Of a stretch of DNA of 64,000 nt, positions 17,704 through 26,499 are shown piece by piece. The notes below the pieces were generated by a model. The model was given only the letters and a program-made list of their open reading frames with translations, was not told the origin of the DNA and made no database searches. Where the stretch lies: NCBI GenBank assembly GCA_945883495.1, contig CAMCXS010000027.1:1-64000 (forward strand), read 5' to 3'. The translations under genes were made by a program, and so were the position numbers. Numbering within the stretch: the first letter of the stretch is position 1; each line of letters begins with the position of its first letter. This stretch comes from Akkermansia muciniphila (GTDB lineage Bacteria > Verrucomicrobiota > Verrucomicrobiia > Verrucomicrobiales > DEV007).

Positions 17704-19365
17704 TCATGCCCCCTGATTCACCGTAAGGATCTGATCCTCAGACCAAGCCAGACAACCATGGGGGCCGAATACGCCAACTCTCCATCTCAGGTCGTGCCTG
17801 CCAGGGGCCAAGTGCCATTCAGAGTAGGGAATGTGGAGTTCCGTCACCCCGACGACCACCGGGTCGTGGGAGGGAACAAAATCGCACCCAACGGCCACTT
17901 CTCCCCACGCATTCACGAAACCGCCGTTCTGGTCGAGAAGCGGGCGGCCGTCCGAGGTGGTAAACAGAACCAACACGGAGCAAGGGAGACCCCGGCAGCC
18001 CGCGATGCAGAGCTCCACGGAGATTTGAAATCCGGTGACCCCATCCCGTTCCACCTGGGGCAGTGCGGCGACCCGCTCGATGTGCGCGGTCATGCCTTGG
18101 GCGCGATCCAGAAAGGCGTTGATGGCGCCGGTTTGATTAGCATCGCGCGGATCTGAAACGCAAAAGAGGGCGCGGCCGGACTGCTGCCGGTAACGGATGA
18201 CCAAGTCACGGATGCCACCGTCCAAGGAGGCAATCACCACCGCCCGGAAGCGATCGTGGTCGAGAAGGTATTTGCCAAACTCCATGAGTAGGCTATCGAC
18301 GGAAGAGATCGAGCCGATTGAGTCGGGATACTCTCGGGGCCTTACCCAGTCCGCCAAACGGACGTCGCGGACTTCGTGGTGGAAGTCCCGGCGCTCGCGG
18401 AGCATGGTCATCCGGCTTCTTGCCTTGGAAGCGAGGAGCGCTTTGGCGCCGTCGGCATCCTCGAAAAGATGGCGCACCTCCTCGATGGCCTCTTGGGAAA
18501 GAAAGCTCACGAGTTTGGTCGCATGGATCTTCGAGAGTGCACTGAGGAGCTCCCGGCGTCCCTCCGCGAGGTAGCTCGTATCGTAAATCACAGCCAACGT
18601 CCGCCCTGGACTGCTCTCAAGAAGTTTCCGGCGCAAATCGGCGGCTGCGCTCTTGTCCCGTGCCGCAGCGGCGGCGGCTTCCCGCTCTTGCTGATTCTGC
18701 TCCTCTTGAGCCCGCAGGGCTGCCTGGATCCGTTCCTCGCGGGCACGTCGCCGCTCGAACGACTGTGGGGGCGCGGGGTGGGCCTGAAGGAGTGCGTTGA
18801 TGCGCTCCATGAGAAAGGTTGCGGCCTCCACCGTGGCCTCGGTGGGACCGGCAGAAGTCTCCCGGATTCCGATGACAAAACTGGTTTCAAAGTCTCCCAT
18901 CTCCGGGTAGGACCAAGTCAGATTGGAGACCTCCAGGAAGACCCCTGGGCGGGTGACGGCGGTCTTGCCTGGATCCGCCAGATGCTCCTCGACGACCCGG
19001 AAGTATTCGACCCAAAGGCTGGTCGTCCCCGTGGCACCTTCGTAGTAGCCTTGAGGGGGGGCTGATCGAGCCGGATTGCGATCCCACGGCCGTGTGCTGA
19101 GCAATTCCGGAGCCAGACCCGCTCCGCTCCGTCCGTAGTGCAACCGGAAGGACCGCAACACCAATTTGGGGGAGAGGAATCCGGTTGGCTTGCGGAACTC
19201 CTTGACGAATCTCAGAGCCGCTTCCCTCACGTCACACGGACCGTGGGGGAACTGATGCTGTTCCCACCGGTCCGCGTGGCTCATCCCGCGGGTGAGCCAA
19301 AGCGGATGTCCGCCTTCGCCAATTGGCTGGTCTCCTACTCCTACCTGACGCCAATCCATGCCCAA
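17704..19365 (-). CDS. Unrecognised protein with coiled coil, PIN-like nuclease domain and C-terminal beta-sandwich
   Basis: 553 residues. About 1-195: no recognised fold. About 200-250: a charged, alanine-rich coiled coil (ERRRAREERIQAALRAQ). About 255-405: a PIN-like nuclease pattern with acidic residues in order: Asp262 (AVIYDTSYL), Glu292/Glu295 (SQEAIEEVRHL), Asp357 (SSVDSLLMEF) and Asp382 (VIASLDGGIRDLV). About 445-553: a beta-rich domain (GFQISVELCIAGCRGLP, LHIPYSEWHLAPGRHDLRWR). It starts three bases after the stop of the 193-aa gene, so they form an operon. RNA cleavage is predicted from the acidic residues only; the biological role is unknown. Confidence 0.65.
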   Translation of the reverse strand: MGMDWRQVGVGDQPIGEGGHPLWLTRGMSHADRWEQHQFPHGPCDVREAALRFVKEFRKPTGFLSPKLVLRSFRLHYGRSGAGLAPELLSTRPWDRNPARSAPPQGYYEGATGTTSLWVEYFRVVEEHLADPGKTAVTRPGVFLEVSNLTWSYPEMGDFETSFVIGIRETSAGPTEATVEAATFLMERINALLQAHPAPPQSFERRRAREERIQAALRAQEEQNQQEREAAAAAARDKSAAADLRRKLLESSPGRTLAVIYDTSYLAEGRRELLSALSKIHATKLVSFLSQEAIEEVRHLFEDADGAKALLASKARSRMTMLRERRDFHHEVRDVRLADWVRPREYPDSIGSISSVDSLLMEFGKYLLDHDRFRAVVIASLDGGIRDLVIRYRQQSGRALFCVSDPRDANQTGAINAFLDRAQGMTAHIERVAALPQVERDGVTGFQISVELCIAGCRGLPCSVLVLFTTSDGRPLLDQNGGFVNAWGEVAVGCDFVPSHDPVVVGVTELHIPYSEWHLAPGRHDLRWRVGVFGPHGCLAWSEDQILTVNQGA

Positions 19366-19367
19366 GT

Positions 19368-19949
19368 TCAGTTCGATTGTATTTCCTGACGCAATCGATC
19401 CAAAAACCTTCCGATTTCGGCTTCCGGACCCCGGCCAAAGCTGGCATGCACGCCGTTTGCAGCCACTCCCCGCAGAGTCATTCCCCCGCCGGCAGCTTCG
19501 CCCAAGACGTAACAGCGGCGTTCGCCCCGCTCCCGGTGATTCAAGAACGCGGCAAAGAACGGAGCTAAGACTGGGATGCCGTCTCCGGAAACCAAAGTGC
19601 GCAACCGGGAAAGATCTGGAATTCCCAGAGGATCATCCGGCCGGGACTGCGGTGGCTCTCCAGGGAATTGCAGCACGTAATAGTCGCATCCCGTTACCAG
19701 TTCCCCATCAAAAAGGCGGAAAACGGGCTCCTCGGTCGGTTGCTGAACCTGGCGCAGCAGACAACCATACTCAAACAGGCTTTCCGCAAAGGAGGGGACG
19801 GTGCTGCGCCAGTCTCGGCAAAACGTCTCGAAGTGGTCGTAACCATACCGCGGGAAAAGGACGTAGGCGATGTCGTAACAGACCTGAACCACCATTTCCG
19901 GGGTAGCGACGGCGAGATCTGGGGAGATTCTGGGATTGTTTGTTTCCAT
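19368..19949 (-). CDS. Hypothetical protein, first gene of a two-gene operon with a PIN-like nuclease
   Basis: 193 residues, soluble, no signal peptide or membrane helix. The N-terminal half is helical with aromatic content (MVVQVCYDIAYVLFPRYGYD, HFETFCRDWRSTVPSFAESL); the C-terminal half looks alpha/beta (YVLGEAAGGGMTLRGVAANG). I recognise no family. Its stop is three bases upstream of the next gene's start on the same strand, which implies coupled expression. It could be a regulator, adaptor or immunity partner of the PIN-like protein; nothing in the sequence decides between these. Confidence 0.6.
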   Translation of the reverse strand: METNNPRISPDLAVATPEMVVQVCYDIAYVLFPRYGYDHFETFCRDWRSTVPSFAESLFEYGCLLRQVQQPTEEPVFRLFDGELVTGCDYYVLQFPGEPPQSRPDDPLGIPDLSRLRTLVSGDGIPVLAPFFAAFLNHRERGERRCYVLGEAAGGGMTLRGVAANGVHASFGRGPEAEIGRFLDRLRQEIQSN

Positions 19950-20319
19950 CCGGCCGTCTGCATAATCTCATTCAGCGGACTGGCTTATTGTCAAGGAGCG
20001 CCCTCAAAATCGCAACATGACCCGAGGCCGAGGCATCAACGAATTCCCCGATCCCACCACCGGCATAGCCGATCACGGGCATGTCAACCCGGGCCGACGA
20101 TCTCGCTTCTTCGTTTCGCCAATGCGGCTCCGGTTTCCCCAAACGACGCTCGTCGATGGGACAAAACGGCTCTGTTGTCGCCGATCGACGACGCGCAGCG
20201 AGTTAGACCTGGGAAACGACCAGATGAAAAGGCGGCCGTGAAACCGTGCGCCCGGCCTCCGCGGAAGCTTCGCGAGAACGCCGGGCTACTCAGGACGGAG
20301 TGTAGGAAAATGCGCGAGA

Positions 20320-20350
20320 TTGCTGCAAGTGCCCATTGTAAGTGCAGCAA
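20320..20350. promoter_or_regulatory. Inverted repeat upstream of the second VapB, candidate operator
   Basis: TTGCTGCA (20320-20327) and TGCAGCAA (20343-20350) form an 8-bp perfect inverted repeat with 15 bp between; the interval also has two AAGTGC-type direct copies. It ends 21 bp before the antitoxin start. VapBC complexes normally bind such repeats to repress their operon. The remainder of 19950-20319 shows no gene. Confidence 0.4.
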
Positions 20351-20371
20351 ATTCATGCAAAAGATCTCCTC

Positions 20372-20608
20372 GTGAGAATCAGTGTGGACGTAGATGACAG
20401 GATTCTGGCGGAGGTCATGGCCTTAACTGGTGAGAGCCAGAAGAGTCCAGCCTTGTCGAAAGCCATCGTGGAATTCGTCTATCGCCGCAGGGCTCAGGAG
20501 TTCGGGCGGTTGATCCGCGAGGGTGCCTTCGATTATCCGTCGCCGGTCCCATCGCGGGTCGCGGAGGCGGATCCGGCCAATCCCATCCCATCTCTAGCGT
20601 CTGACTGA
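20372..20608 (+). CDS. vapB: VapB-type ribbon-helix-helix antitoxin
   Basis: 78 residues from GTG 20372; a second in-frame GTG at 20342 would add ten residues but would fall inside the candidate operator. The N-terminus (RISVDVDDRILAEVMALTG) is the ribbon-helix-helix strand and helix, and AIVEFVYRRRAQEFGRLI resembles the DUF2191/VapB helix. The tail is proline-rich and acidic, typical of a toxin-wrapping segment. It lies three bases upstream of the PIN toxin gene. Confidence 0.8.
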   Translation: MRISVDVDDRILAEVMALTGESQKSPALSKAIVEFVYRRRAQEFGRLIREGAFDYPSPVPSRVAEADPANPIPSLASD

Positions 20609-20611
20609 GTC

Positions 20612-21031
20612 GTGGTTCTGGTCGACTCTGCTGCTTGGATCGAGGGTTTGCGCCGCCGGGGTGACATTCAAGTCAAGCTTGCCCTGGAAGCCCTCCTGGA
20701 AGTCTACGAAGCTCAATGGTGCACGCCCGTCCGCCTCGAAGTCCTCGGCGGAGCGCGCCAAGAGGAAAGGACCCGACTCAGTCATCACTTTTCCATGATC
20801 TCCTACCGCCCCGCGCGGGAAGACGATTTTGAACGCGCCATTTCTCTGGCTTGGCGGCTCCGCGACCAGGGGTTGACGGTGCCCTGGCTCGATGTTCTCA
20901 TCGCGGCCATTGCCATCGAGGATGACGTCAGGCTCTACGCCATCGACGGGCATTTTCAGAAAATCGCCCAGCTGTCGGGACTACGACTCTACGAACCCGG
21001 ATACGGAGGCGTTTTCCAGCCGGACCGGTGA
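20612..21031 (+). CDS. vapC: VapC-type PIN-domain ribonuclease toxin
   Basis: 139 residues from GTG 20612. Acidic active-site residues: Asp5 (VLVDSAAWI), Glu43 (RLEVLGG), Asp94 (PWLDVLIAA) and Asp112 (YAIDGHF). This DSS/DSA-W start with WLDVLIAA is the common VapC pattern. It is only distantly similar to the VapC at 1478-1906, so this is an independent module, not a duplication. Directly downstream is another toxin-antitoxin-like pair. Confidence 0.87.
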   Translation: MVLVDSAAWIEGLRRRGDIQVKLALEALLEVYEAQWCTPVRLEVLGGARQEERTRLSHHFSMISYRPAREDDFERAISLAWRLRDQGLTVPWLDVLIAAIAIEDDVRLYAIDGHFQKIAQLSGLRLYEPGYGGVFQPDR

Positions 21032-21071
21032 ATGGAGGTGCGATCGCGGGCAGATCGGATATCATGAGTTC

Positions 21072-21299
21072 ATGATGACTGCCCCCAGGCATCCGCCGGT
21101 AAACTTGCAGGAGCCGATCCAGAAGACGGTCGGCCGACGAGTGCCGCCGACCGCGACCGCCGGACTGCAACGGACGATCAATGAAGTGTTCGCCAGTCAA
21201 GGGCATCAGCTCTGGCCGCGCGGAGTCTACCGTTTTGCCACCCACGAAGAGGCCAACGAATGGAAGATGAAAATGATCCGCCCGCGGACGGCGAGCTGA
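21072..21299 (+). CDS. Small protein upstream of a nucleotidyltransferase toxin (probable antitoxin partner)
   Basis: 75 residues from ATG 21072 (ATG 21075 is also possible). It contains GLQRTINEVFASQGHQLWPRG and ends in YRFATHEEANEWKMKM, a pattern I associate with small genes sitting before AbiEii-like nucleotidyltransferases. It overlaps the next gene by 40 bp in a different frame, a tight coupling usual in toxin-antitoxin pairs. The antitoxin role is inferred from this arrangement only. Confidence 0.6.
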   Translation: MMTAPRHPPVNLQEPIQKTVGRRVPPTATAGLQRTINEVFASQGHQLWPRGVYRFATHEEANEWKMKMIRPRTAS

Positions 21300-21775
21300 C
21301 TTCCCGCGCCCCGACGGAAGACGATCTGGTGATGCTCTGCCGAAGGTTGAATGAGCTTGGGGCCCAATACCTGATTGTCGGTGGCTTCGCGATCATTTAC
21401 GCCGGCTACGCAAGAACGACAACCGACGTCGATCTCCTCATTGCCGCCGACTTGGAGAACGAAGCCAAGGTGTTCCGCGCCCTCGAAATTCTCCAGGACA
21501 AAGCGGTCTTGGAGCTGAAGCCTGGTGAAGTCAATCAATACACCGTGGTGCGGGTAGCGGACGAAATCACCGTGGACTTGATGCAGTCCGCCTCGGGGAT
21601 CGACTTCAGTGCCGCCCGGAATGAGATCATTTACCGCGAAGTGCAAGGAGTGAAGATCCCGTTCGCATCGGCCAACCTTCTCTGGCGAATGAAGAAGAAC
21701 ACGCACCGCGAGAAGGATGTGATCGACCTGCTGTTTCTACGGCAGCACTATCCCGAAGCCACTCGCGACGCCTGA
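21260..21775 (+). CDS. Nucleotidyltransferase, AbiEii/DUF6036-like toxin
   Basis: 171 residues. The minimal nucleotidyltransferase signature is clear: VGGFAIIYAGYARTTTDVDL, with the GG loop and the D-x-D metal pair, followed by a third acidic strand (VADEITVDLMQSA). KEKDVIDL-like REKDVIDLLFLRQ at the end is typical of the AbiEii/DUF6036 group. Such toxins add nucleotides to tRNA or other targets. It overlaps its presumed partner by 40 bp and ends 21 bp before a convergent deacetylase gene. Confidence 0.8.
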   Translation: MEDENDPPADGELTSRAPTEDDLVMLCRRLNELGAQYLIVGGFAIIYAGYARTTTDVDLLIAADLENEAKVFRALEILQDKAVLELKPGEVNQYTVVRVADEITVDLMQSASGIDFSAARNEIIYREVQGVKIPFASANLLWRMKKNTHREKDVIDLLFLRQHYPEATRDA

Positions 21776-21796
21776 TCTTGCACAATTTGCTTACTC

Positions 21797-22477
21797 TTAA
21801 GGCAACCGATCCGGCTCCACGAAAGCCCCACCTTGCCGCTGCACCTCGGCGATGAACCCTTCCACCACCGGCAGGAGCCAGGGACAAGGGCCAGGCTTGA
21901 GCGGTTGGCCTGCGGGAGGAGCCATCATCGGGTAAATCCACTCGTGCAGGATGTAGACTCCCGCGCGCTGCCGCTTCAGGTCATCACGCAACGACGTGGC
22001 GATGCGCCATTGGTTTCCGGGAAATGGGAAGATGTCCCAGGCGAAGCTGGTGATCGGATACACGGATTTTCCGGTCCGCACGAGAACCCGTTCGACCGCT
22101 TGCGTGAGAATGCCGCCGGGCGGCCGGTACCAGCGGGAACGGTAGCCGGGATCATTCAGCGCCGCCCCGATCGCGGCATCGCAGCGCTCGATGTCCGCCA
22201 TGAGTTCGGCTTCGCTCAATGCCATGGGGCTGAGGTGCACGAAACTGTGGTTCACCAGGAGATGACCAGCTTCGTGGATGCGGCGGCAGAGGTCGGGGTG
22301 ACGTTCCACTTGGCGGCCGATCACGCAGAACCCTGCGCGCACGGCGTGCAGTGACAGGAGATCGAGGAGCGCTTCGGTCTTCCCCTCCCCCACTGGACCG
22401 TCGTCGAACGTCAGGATGACGCTTCCGCTCTCCAGGCCAAGGTCTTCCGGGCGTCGCAGGATGGATCCCATCGGCAC
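21797..22477 (-). CDS. Polysaccharide deacetylase (NodB / CE4 family)
   Basis: 226 residues covering the NodB domain. Motif 1 is ILTFDDGP (catalytic base and metal Asp), motif 2 is NHSFVH (metal histidines), motif 3 is RSRWYRPPGG, and ILHEWIYP near the end may supply the late histidine. Enzymes of this family remove N- or O-acetyl groups from chitin-like or peptidoglycan sugars. No signal peptide is seen. It is the last gene of a minus-strand operon, eight bases after the DUF1552 gene; the substrate is unknown. Confidence 0.87.
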   Translation of the reverse strand: MPMGSILRRPEDLGLESGSVILTFDDGPVGEGKTEALLDLLSLHAVRAGFCVIGRQVERHPDLCRRIHEAGHLLVNHSFVHLSPMALSEAELMADIERCDAAIGAALNDPGYRSRWYRPPGGILTQAVERVLVRTGKSVYPITSFAWDIFPFPGNQWRIATSLRDDLKRQRAGVYILHEWIYPMMAPPAGQPLKPGPCPWLLPVVEGFIAEVQRQGGAFVEPDRLP

Positions 22478-22485
22478 ACGTCGCG

Positions 22486-23838
22486 TCAGACGTCCGCCAA
22501 GGGCGCCGTGGCGTCCGCGAAAGCGATCTCCTTGCCGGTCATTTCCCGGAGCAGACGCAGGTGGAGGTTGTTGAGCGGCGTCTTTTGATCCGCCAACACC
22601 ACGTGACTTCCTGGGTTGAGCCGGCCACCGCCTCGTCCCGCGACGACGATCGGCAACTTGTCATGCTGATGCCGGTCGGGATCGCCCAGGCCGGAGCCCC
22701 AGAGGATCATGGAGTTGTCGAGGAGCGTCTTGCCATCGCTGTCCTTGGCGCTCTTCAGCTTCTTCAGGAAGTAAGCGAACTGCTTGACGTAGAACTGATC
22801 GATCTTCGTGAGTTTGTCGAGTTCCGCCTGGCTGCCTTGGTGGTGGGAAATCGTGTGGTGTCCTTGGGTGATTCCGATCTCCGGCATCGTGCGGTTGTTC
22901 CCGTCGTGGGATTGCAGATAGCTGACCACGCGCGTCGAGTCGGTGACAAACGCGAGGTAGATCATGTCGAACATCAGCCGGAGATGTTCCTCGTAGTCGT
23001 CCGGAATGCCTTGCGGCGCGGGAATGCCTGGATCCGGCGGGAGCCCAAACTTTTCCATGTTCTGGATGCGCCGCTCGATTTCGCGCACGCCGCTGAGGTA
23101 CTCGTCTAGCTTCTGCTGATCGTTGCGGCCCAACTGGCCGTGCATTTGTTTGGCGTCCGCCATGACGAAGTCGAGTAAGGAGCGTTGGCGAATTTTGGCG
23201 CGCTCCAAGTTGGCTTTGCGCTGTTCCCCTTGGCCTACGCCGAAGAGTCGCTCGAAGACGAGGCGTGGGTTTGCCTCAGGGGCCATCGGCTGGGTTTCGG
23301 ACCGCCAGGAGAGATTGAACTGATAGGCACAAGAGTAGCCCGAATCACAAACGCCGGAACGCCGCACCGATTCCGTGCCCAGTTCCAAGGAAGCGAACCG
23401 GGTTTGATCGGCCACGGCGTTGGCCATGATCTGGTCCACGGAAATGCCGACTTTGATGTCGGCACCGGCGGTCTTGTAAGCCCGAACGCCCGTGAGGAAG
23501 GTGGCATTGGCCCGGGCGTGGTCCCCTCCCCCATCCTTTTGGCCCCAACCGGCTTTTTGCTCCAGGCCTTTGATGATCTGGATGTCTTGGCGGAACTCGG
23601 ATAGGCCTTCCAAGATCGGGCTCATTTGATATTCCTTGCCCGCCTCGGCGATCTCCCAAGTGGCCAGGTTCACGCCGTTCGGCTTGTAGATGAAGGCAGT
23701 GCGCAACGGTGCCCCTGAAGCGGTCCGTCCGGCGACCGGTCCTTGCAGCGGCTTGGGCGCCCCAAAGCATTCAAACGCGGGCAAGGCCATCAGAGCCCCA
23801 ATGCCGCGGAGGAACTTGCGTCTTTCAATGGTTGTCAT
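22486..23838 (-). CDS. DUF1552 family protein with Tat signal
   Basis: 450 residues. The N-terminus MTTIERRKFLRGIGALMALP has the twin-arginine motif, so it is probably exported folded. The DUF1552 body shows RTAFIYKPNGVNLATWE, GGGDHARANATFLTGVRAYK and SLELGTESVRRSGVCDSGY. DUF1552 proteins occur almost only in Planctomycetes, Verrucomicrobia and a few others, and are usually paired with DUF1592-type cytochromes, as here (the cytochrome gene ends eight bases upstream). Function is not known; a role in extracellular polymer breakdown has been proposed for the pairing. Confidence 0.9.
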   Translation of the reverse strand: MTTIERRKFLRGIGALMALPAFECFGAPKPLQGPVAGRTASGAPLRTAFIYKPNGVNLATWEIAEAGKEYQMSPILEGLSEFRQDIQIIKGLEQKAGWGQKDGGGDHARANATFLTGVRAYKTAGADIKVGISVDQIMANAVADQTRFASLELGTESVRRSGVCDSGYSCAYQFNLSWRSETQPMAPEANPRLVFERLFGVGQGEQRKANLERAKIRQRSLLDFVMADAKQMHGQLGRNDQQKLDEYLSGVREIERRIQNMEKFGLPPDPGIPAPQGIPDDYEEHLRLMFDMIYLAFVTDSTRVVSYLQSHDGNNRTMPEIGITQGHHTISHHQGSQAELDKLTKIDQFYVKQFAYFLKKLKSAKDSDGKTLLDNSMILWGSGLGDPDRHQHDKLPIVVAGRGGGRLNPGSHVVLADQKTPLNNLHLRLLREMTGKEIAFADATAPLADV

Positions 23839-23846
23839 GGGAGAAA

Positions 23847-26204
23847 CTAGTTTTGGGCAATCCGGCTGCCATCGCCGCGCCGCTTTTGGAACGACGGGCT
23901 GGCAATCACTTCGTCGATCACCGCCCGCAAGGTTGCATTCTTGCGTTCCACGGCGCCAACAATTCGTTCCAGCTCCGGCATGTCGTAGTATTCCAAGCCG
24001 CGGCCGAGGGCATAAATCATGACTTTCTCGACCATGGCGCGATGCACGTCATGCTTTCTTGAGGTGGCCAAAATCTTCACGAGGTCATCCACGTTCTTGA
24101 AGGCCTCACCGGTGATCAGTTTGCCAGCGGTATCGATCGGCTTGCCGTTCTCGTCGCTGCGCCATTGCCCGAGCGCGTTGTAGTTCTCGAAGGCTAGCCC
24201 GAGCGGATCCATCCGGGCGTGACACGAAGCGCAGAGCGCATCCTGGCGGTGCACCTCCATGAGTTCGCGGACCGTCGGGTTCTTGAGTCCGGGCTTCTTC
24301 GCGGATTCCAGGGCCGGCACATTGGGCGGTGCGGGCGGCGCCGGTGTGCCCAGAATGTTTTCCAAGACAAAGAGTCCCCGCTTTACGGGCGAGGTTCGCG
24401 CGGGATTCGAGGTCACCACGTGAAAGTTCGCCTGACGCAGCACGCCGCCGCGTTGCCCGTTGGGCAAATCGATCTTGCGCATCTCCCGGCCCTCAATTCC
24501 TTCGATGCCGTAAAAGCCGGCCAGCTTCTCGGAGACGAAAGTATAATTCGCCGTAAGCAATTCGGTCACCGGACGGTTCTCCCGAAGCACGTTCGCGAAC
24601 AGCATTTCCGCCTCGCGCTGCATGTCGCGACGGAGTTCGTAGCTGAAGACCTTGAAGGAATCCTCGAGCAGCTTGGTCTTCAGAATCGCTTGGGCGTTCA
24701 CATTGATCGTGGTCACGTCCCGCGCCTGGAGCCATTGGCCGACAAAGCTGTTGATGAAGCGGTTGGATTTGGAATCCTTGAGCATCCGATCCACTTCAGA
24801 GCCCAGTTTGGAGCGCAGCTCGCCTTTCCGGGCCAGATTGAGAAGCTGCGGATCCGGCAGCGAACTCCACAGGAAGTAGGAGATTCGCGAAGCCAAGGCG
24901 AACTCGTCCAGTTCAACGACCTTACCCGGGTCATTCGGCTGCGGCTGGGTTTCGGCCCGGAACAGGAACCGCGGCGAGACCAAAATCGCGGCGATGGCCT
25001 GCTGGATGCCTTCTTCGAAGCTGGTATCCGGTAGATCGTCCGTGGTTAGGGCGATCTTCACCAGCTGGTCGATGGTGGCGGCAGCCACCGGTCTGCGGAA
25101 CGCACGCTCCGCCACCGTTCCCAGGATTTTGCGAGCGTAAGCGCGGCGGCCCTCGCGGTCCTCCCAACTCGGCGGCGGACCATCGACCATGATCCGCTTG
25201 TATTCATTTGAGTACTCCTTGACCGAGCCATCCAGCGGCCCATCAAACCGAAGCCATTCCACGCGGGCCACCAGCGGGCTCTCGCCTTCCTTCGGCGGCT
25301 TGACCGGAACGAGCTCAATCCCGAAATTGCGGTGCCCTTTTTCGAGCTTGGTCTTTCCGGAAATTACGATCCGGTCCCGGCTGTCCCATCCGATTTCATC
25401 TTCACGAACGAGCTTGTCGTCGATCTTCACCCGGAGGATCGCGGTATTCTCGGTGGCCGCGATGGAACCGGTCACCTTGAAGGCCAAGTCGATCTTGTAG
25501 TCCCCGTTGTGGTTCACCCAACGCTTCGAGCTGACGGTGAGTGGGTTTGCGAACGGCATGTAGGCGGCCGTGGTCTTGGAACCTTCCTCCTTCTTGAACT
25601 CCTCGCTCTTGACCCAGCGCTGCGGAATCCGGCCTCCATCCAACGGCACCGCGGCCGCGACGATCTCCTGCGCCGCCGTCATGTATTTCTCCAGCAGCAA
25701 CGGCGAAAGGCTCAACACATCGCCGATCGTATCGAACCCGTAGCCGGTATCGTCCGGCGGAAAGCTGTCATCGACCCGGAAATCGACGCCGAGCAAATCC
25801 TTAATCGAGTAACGATACTCTTCCCGGTTCAAGCGCCGGATCGTCACCCGGCCCGGATCCGGGTTCTTGGGGTCGAGCTTGAAGACGTCCCGCTCAATCC
25901 ATTGCGCCAACTCGCGGCGCTCCTCGTTGGTCGGCTGGTCCTTTTCCGCCGGCGGCATGAGGTGGGTCTCGAGGTTGTGCCAAACGCGCTCCCACAACTC
26001 GATCTCCTTCAGCGTCGAAGCGTAGTTCGCGAAGTCGAGCGACACATCGCCTTTGTCGGCTCCGTCACCATGGCAATCGAAGCAATACTCGATTAGGATC
26101 GGCTCAACTCGATCGCGAAAGGCCGCCTCATTCGCGTGTCCGCCCGCAATCGACGCCAAAGCGGCGATCCCGACAATATGCTTGATTCCTGGAAGGCGCG
26201 TCAC
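23847..26204 (-). CDS. Planctomycete-type cytochrome (DUF1587/1592/1588/1585/1595 protein)
   Basis: 785 residues from GTG 26204, which gives a signal peptide (MTRLPGIKHIVGIAALASIA) with AAGG four bases upstream; a GTG at 26309 would add 35 residues of poor signal. Haem motif CFDCH (residues 41-45) opens the planctomycete cytochrome C domain. The DUF1587 (RRLNREEYRYSIKDLLGVDF), DUF1592 (ASRISYFLWSSLPD), DUF1588 (NPARTSPVKRGLFVLENILG, with CASCH) and DUF1585 (C-terminal) domains follow in order. It heads the operon with the DUF1552 protein and the deacetylase. Confidence 0.9.
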   Translation of the reverse strand: MTRLPGIKHIVGIAALASIAGGHANEAAFRDRVEPILIEYCFDCHGDGADKGDVSLDFANYASTLKEIELWERVWHNLETHLMPPAEKDQPTNEERRELAQWIERDVFKLDPKNPDPGRVTIRRLNREEYRYSIKDLLGVDFRVDDSFPPDDTGYGFDTIGDVLSLSPLLLEKYMTAAQEIVAAAVPLDGGRIPQRWVKSEEFKKEEGSKTTAAYMPFANPLTVSSKRWVNHNGDYKIDLAFKVTGSIAATENTAILRVKIDDKLVREDEIGWDSRDRIVISGKTKLEKGHRNFGIELVPVKPPKEGESPLVARVEWLRFDGPLDGSVKEYSNEYKRIMVDGPPPSWEDREGRRAYARKILGTVAERAFRRPVAAATIDQLVKIALTTDDLPDTSFEEGIQQAIAAILVSPRFLFRAETQPQPNDPGKVVELDEFALASRISYFLWSSLPDPQLLNLARKGELRSKLGSEVDRMLKDSKSNRFINSFVGQWLQARDVTTINVNAQAILKTKLLEDSFKVFSYELRRDMQREAEMLFANVLRENRPVTELLTANYTFVSEKLAGFYGIEGIEGREMRKIDLPNGQRGGVLRQANFHVVTSNPARTSPVKRGLFVLENILGTPAPPAPPNVPALESAKKPGLKNPTVRELMEVHRQDALCASCHARMDPLGLAFENYNALGQWRSDENGKPIDTAGKLITGEAFKNVDDLVKILATSRKHDVHRAMVEKVMIYALGRGLEYYDMPELERIVGAVERKNATLRAVIDEVIASPSFQKRRGDGSRIAQN

Positions 26205-26369
26205 GCACCTTGTGACCGTCTCGGCGCGAGACCGCTCGAAATTTTCACGCTTTATCGAGCGGTGAACAACTGGTGAACGGCGGTGAAGAGCTGCGGAAAA
26301 GATCCTCACAAACCCACTTCATCCACCAACTCCCGGCGGATCCCGGCAAGTTCCTCACAGGATCAAAAT

Positions 26370-26405
26370 CCGCGTAAGTGACTCAAGAACAGGGCACTTA
26401 CGCGG
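26370..26405 (-). terminator. Intrinsic terminator-like hairpin behind pdhAB
   Basis: CCGCGTAAGTG (26370-26380) and CACTTACGCGG (26395-26405) are an 11-bp perfect inverted repeat with a 14-nt loop. On the minus strand it is followed by ATTTTGAT, a short T-tract, 95 bp after the pdhB stop. That fits a terminator for the pdhAB transcript. It could also be an operator for the gene starting at 26204. Confidence 0.6.
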
Positions 26406-26499
26406 CGGAATCCACCTTATTCACGTCCATAAGAAGAAGATGGAGAATCGATCCCCAATCTCTCTCTTTATTCAGAGACGGGAATAAGTCCCGAGCATT

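Noticed and set aside
17566-19065. Plus-strand open frames opposite the PIN-like gene
   Set aside because: Shadow frames; the minus-strand frame has ordered motifs and operon spacing.
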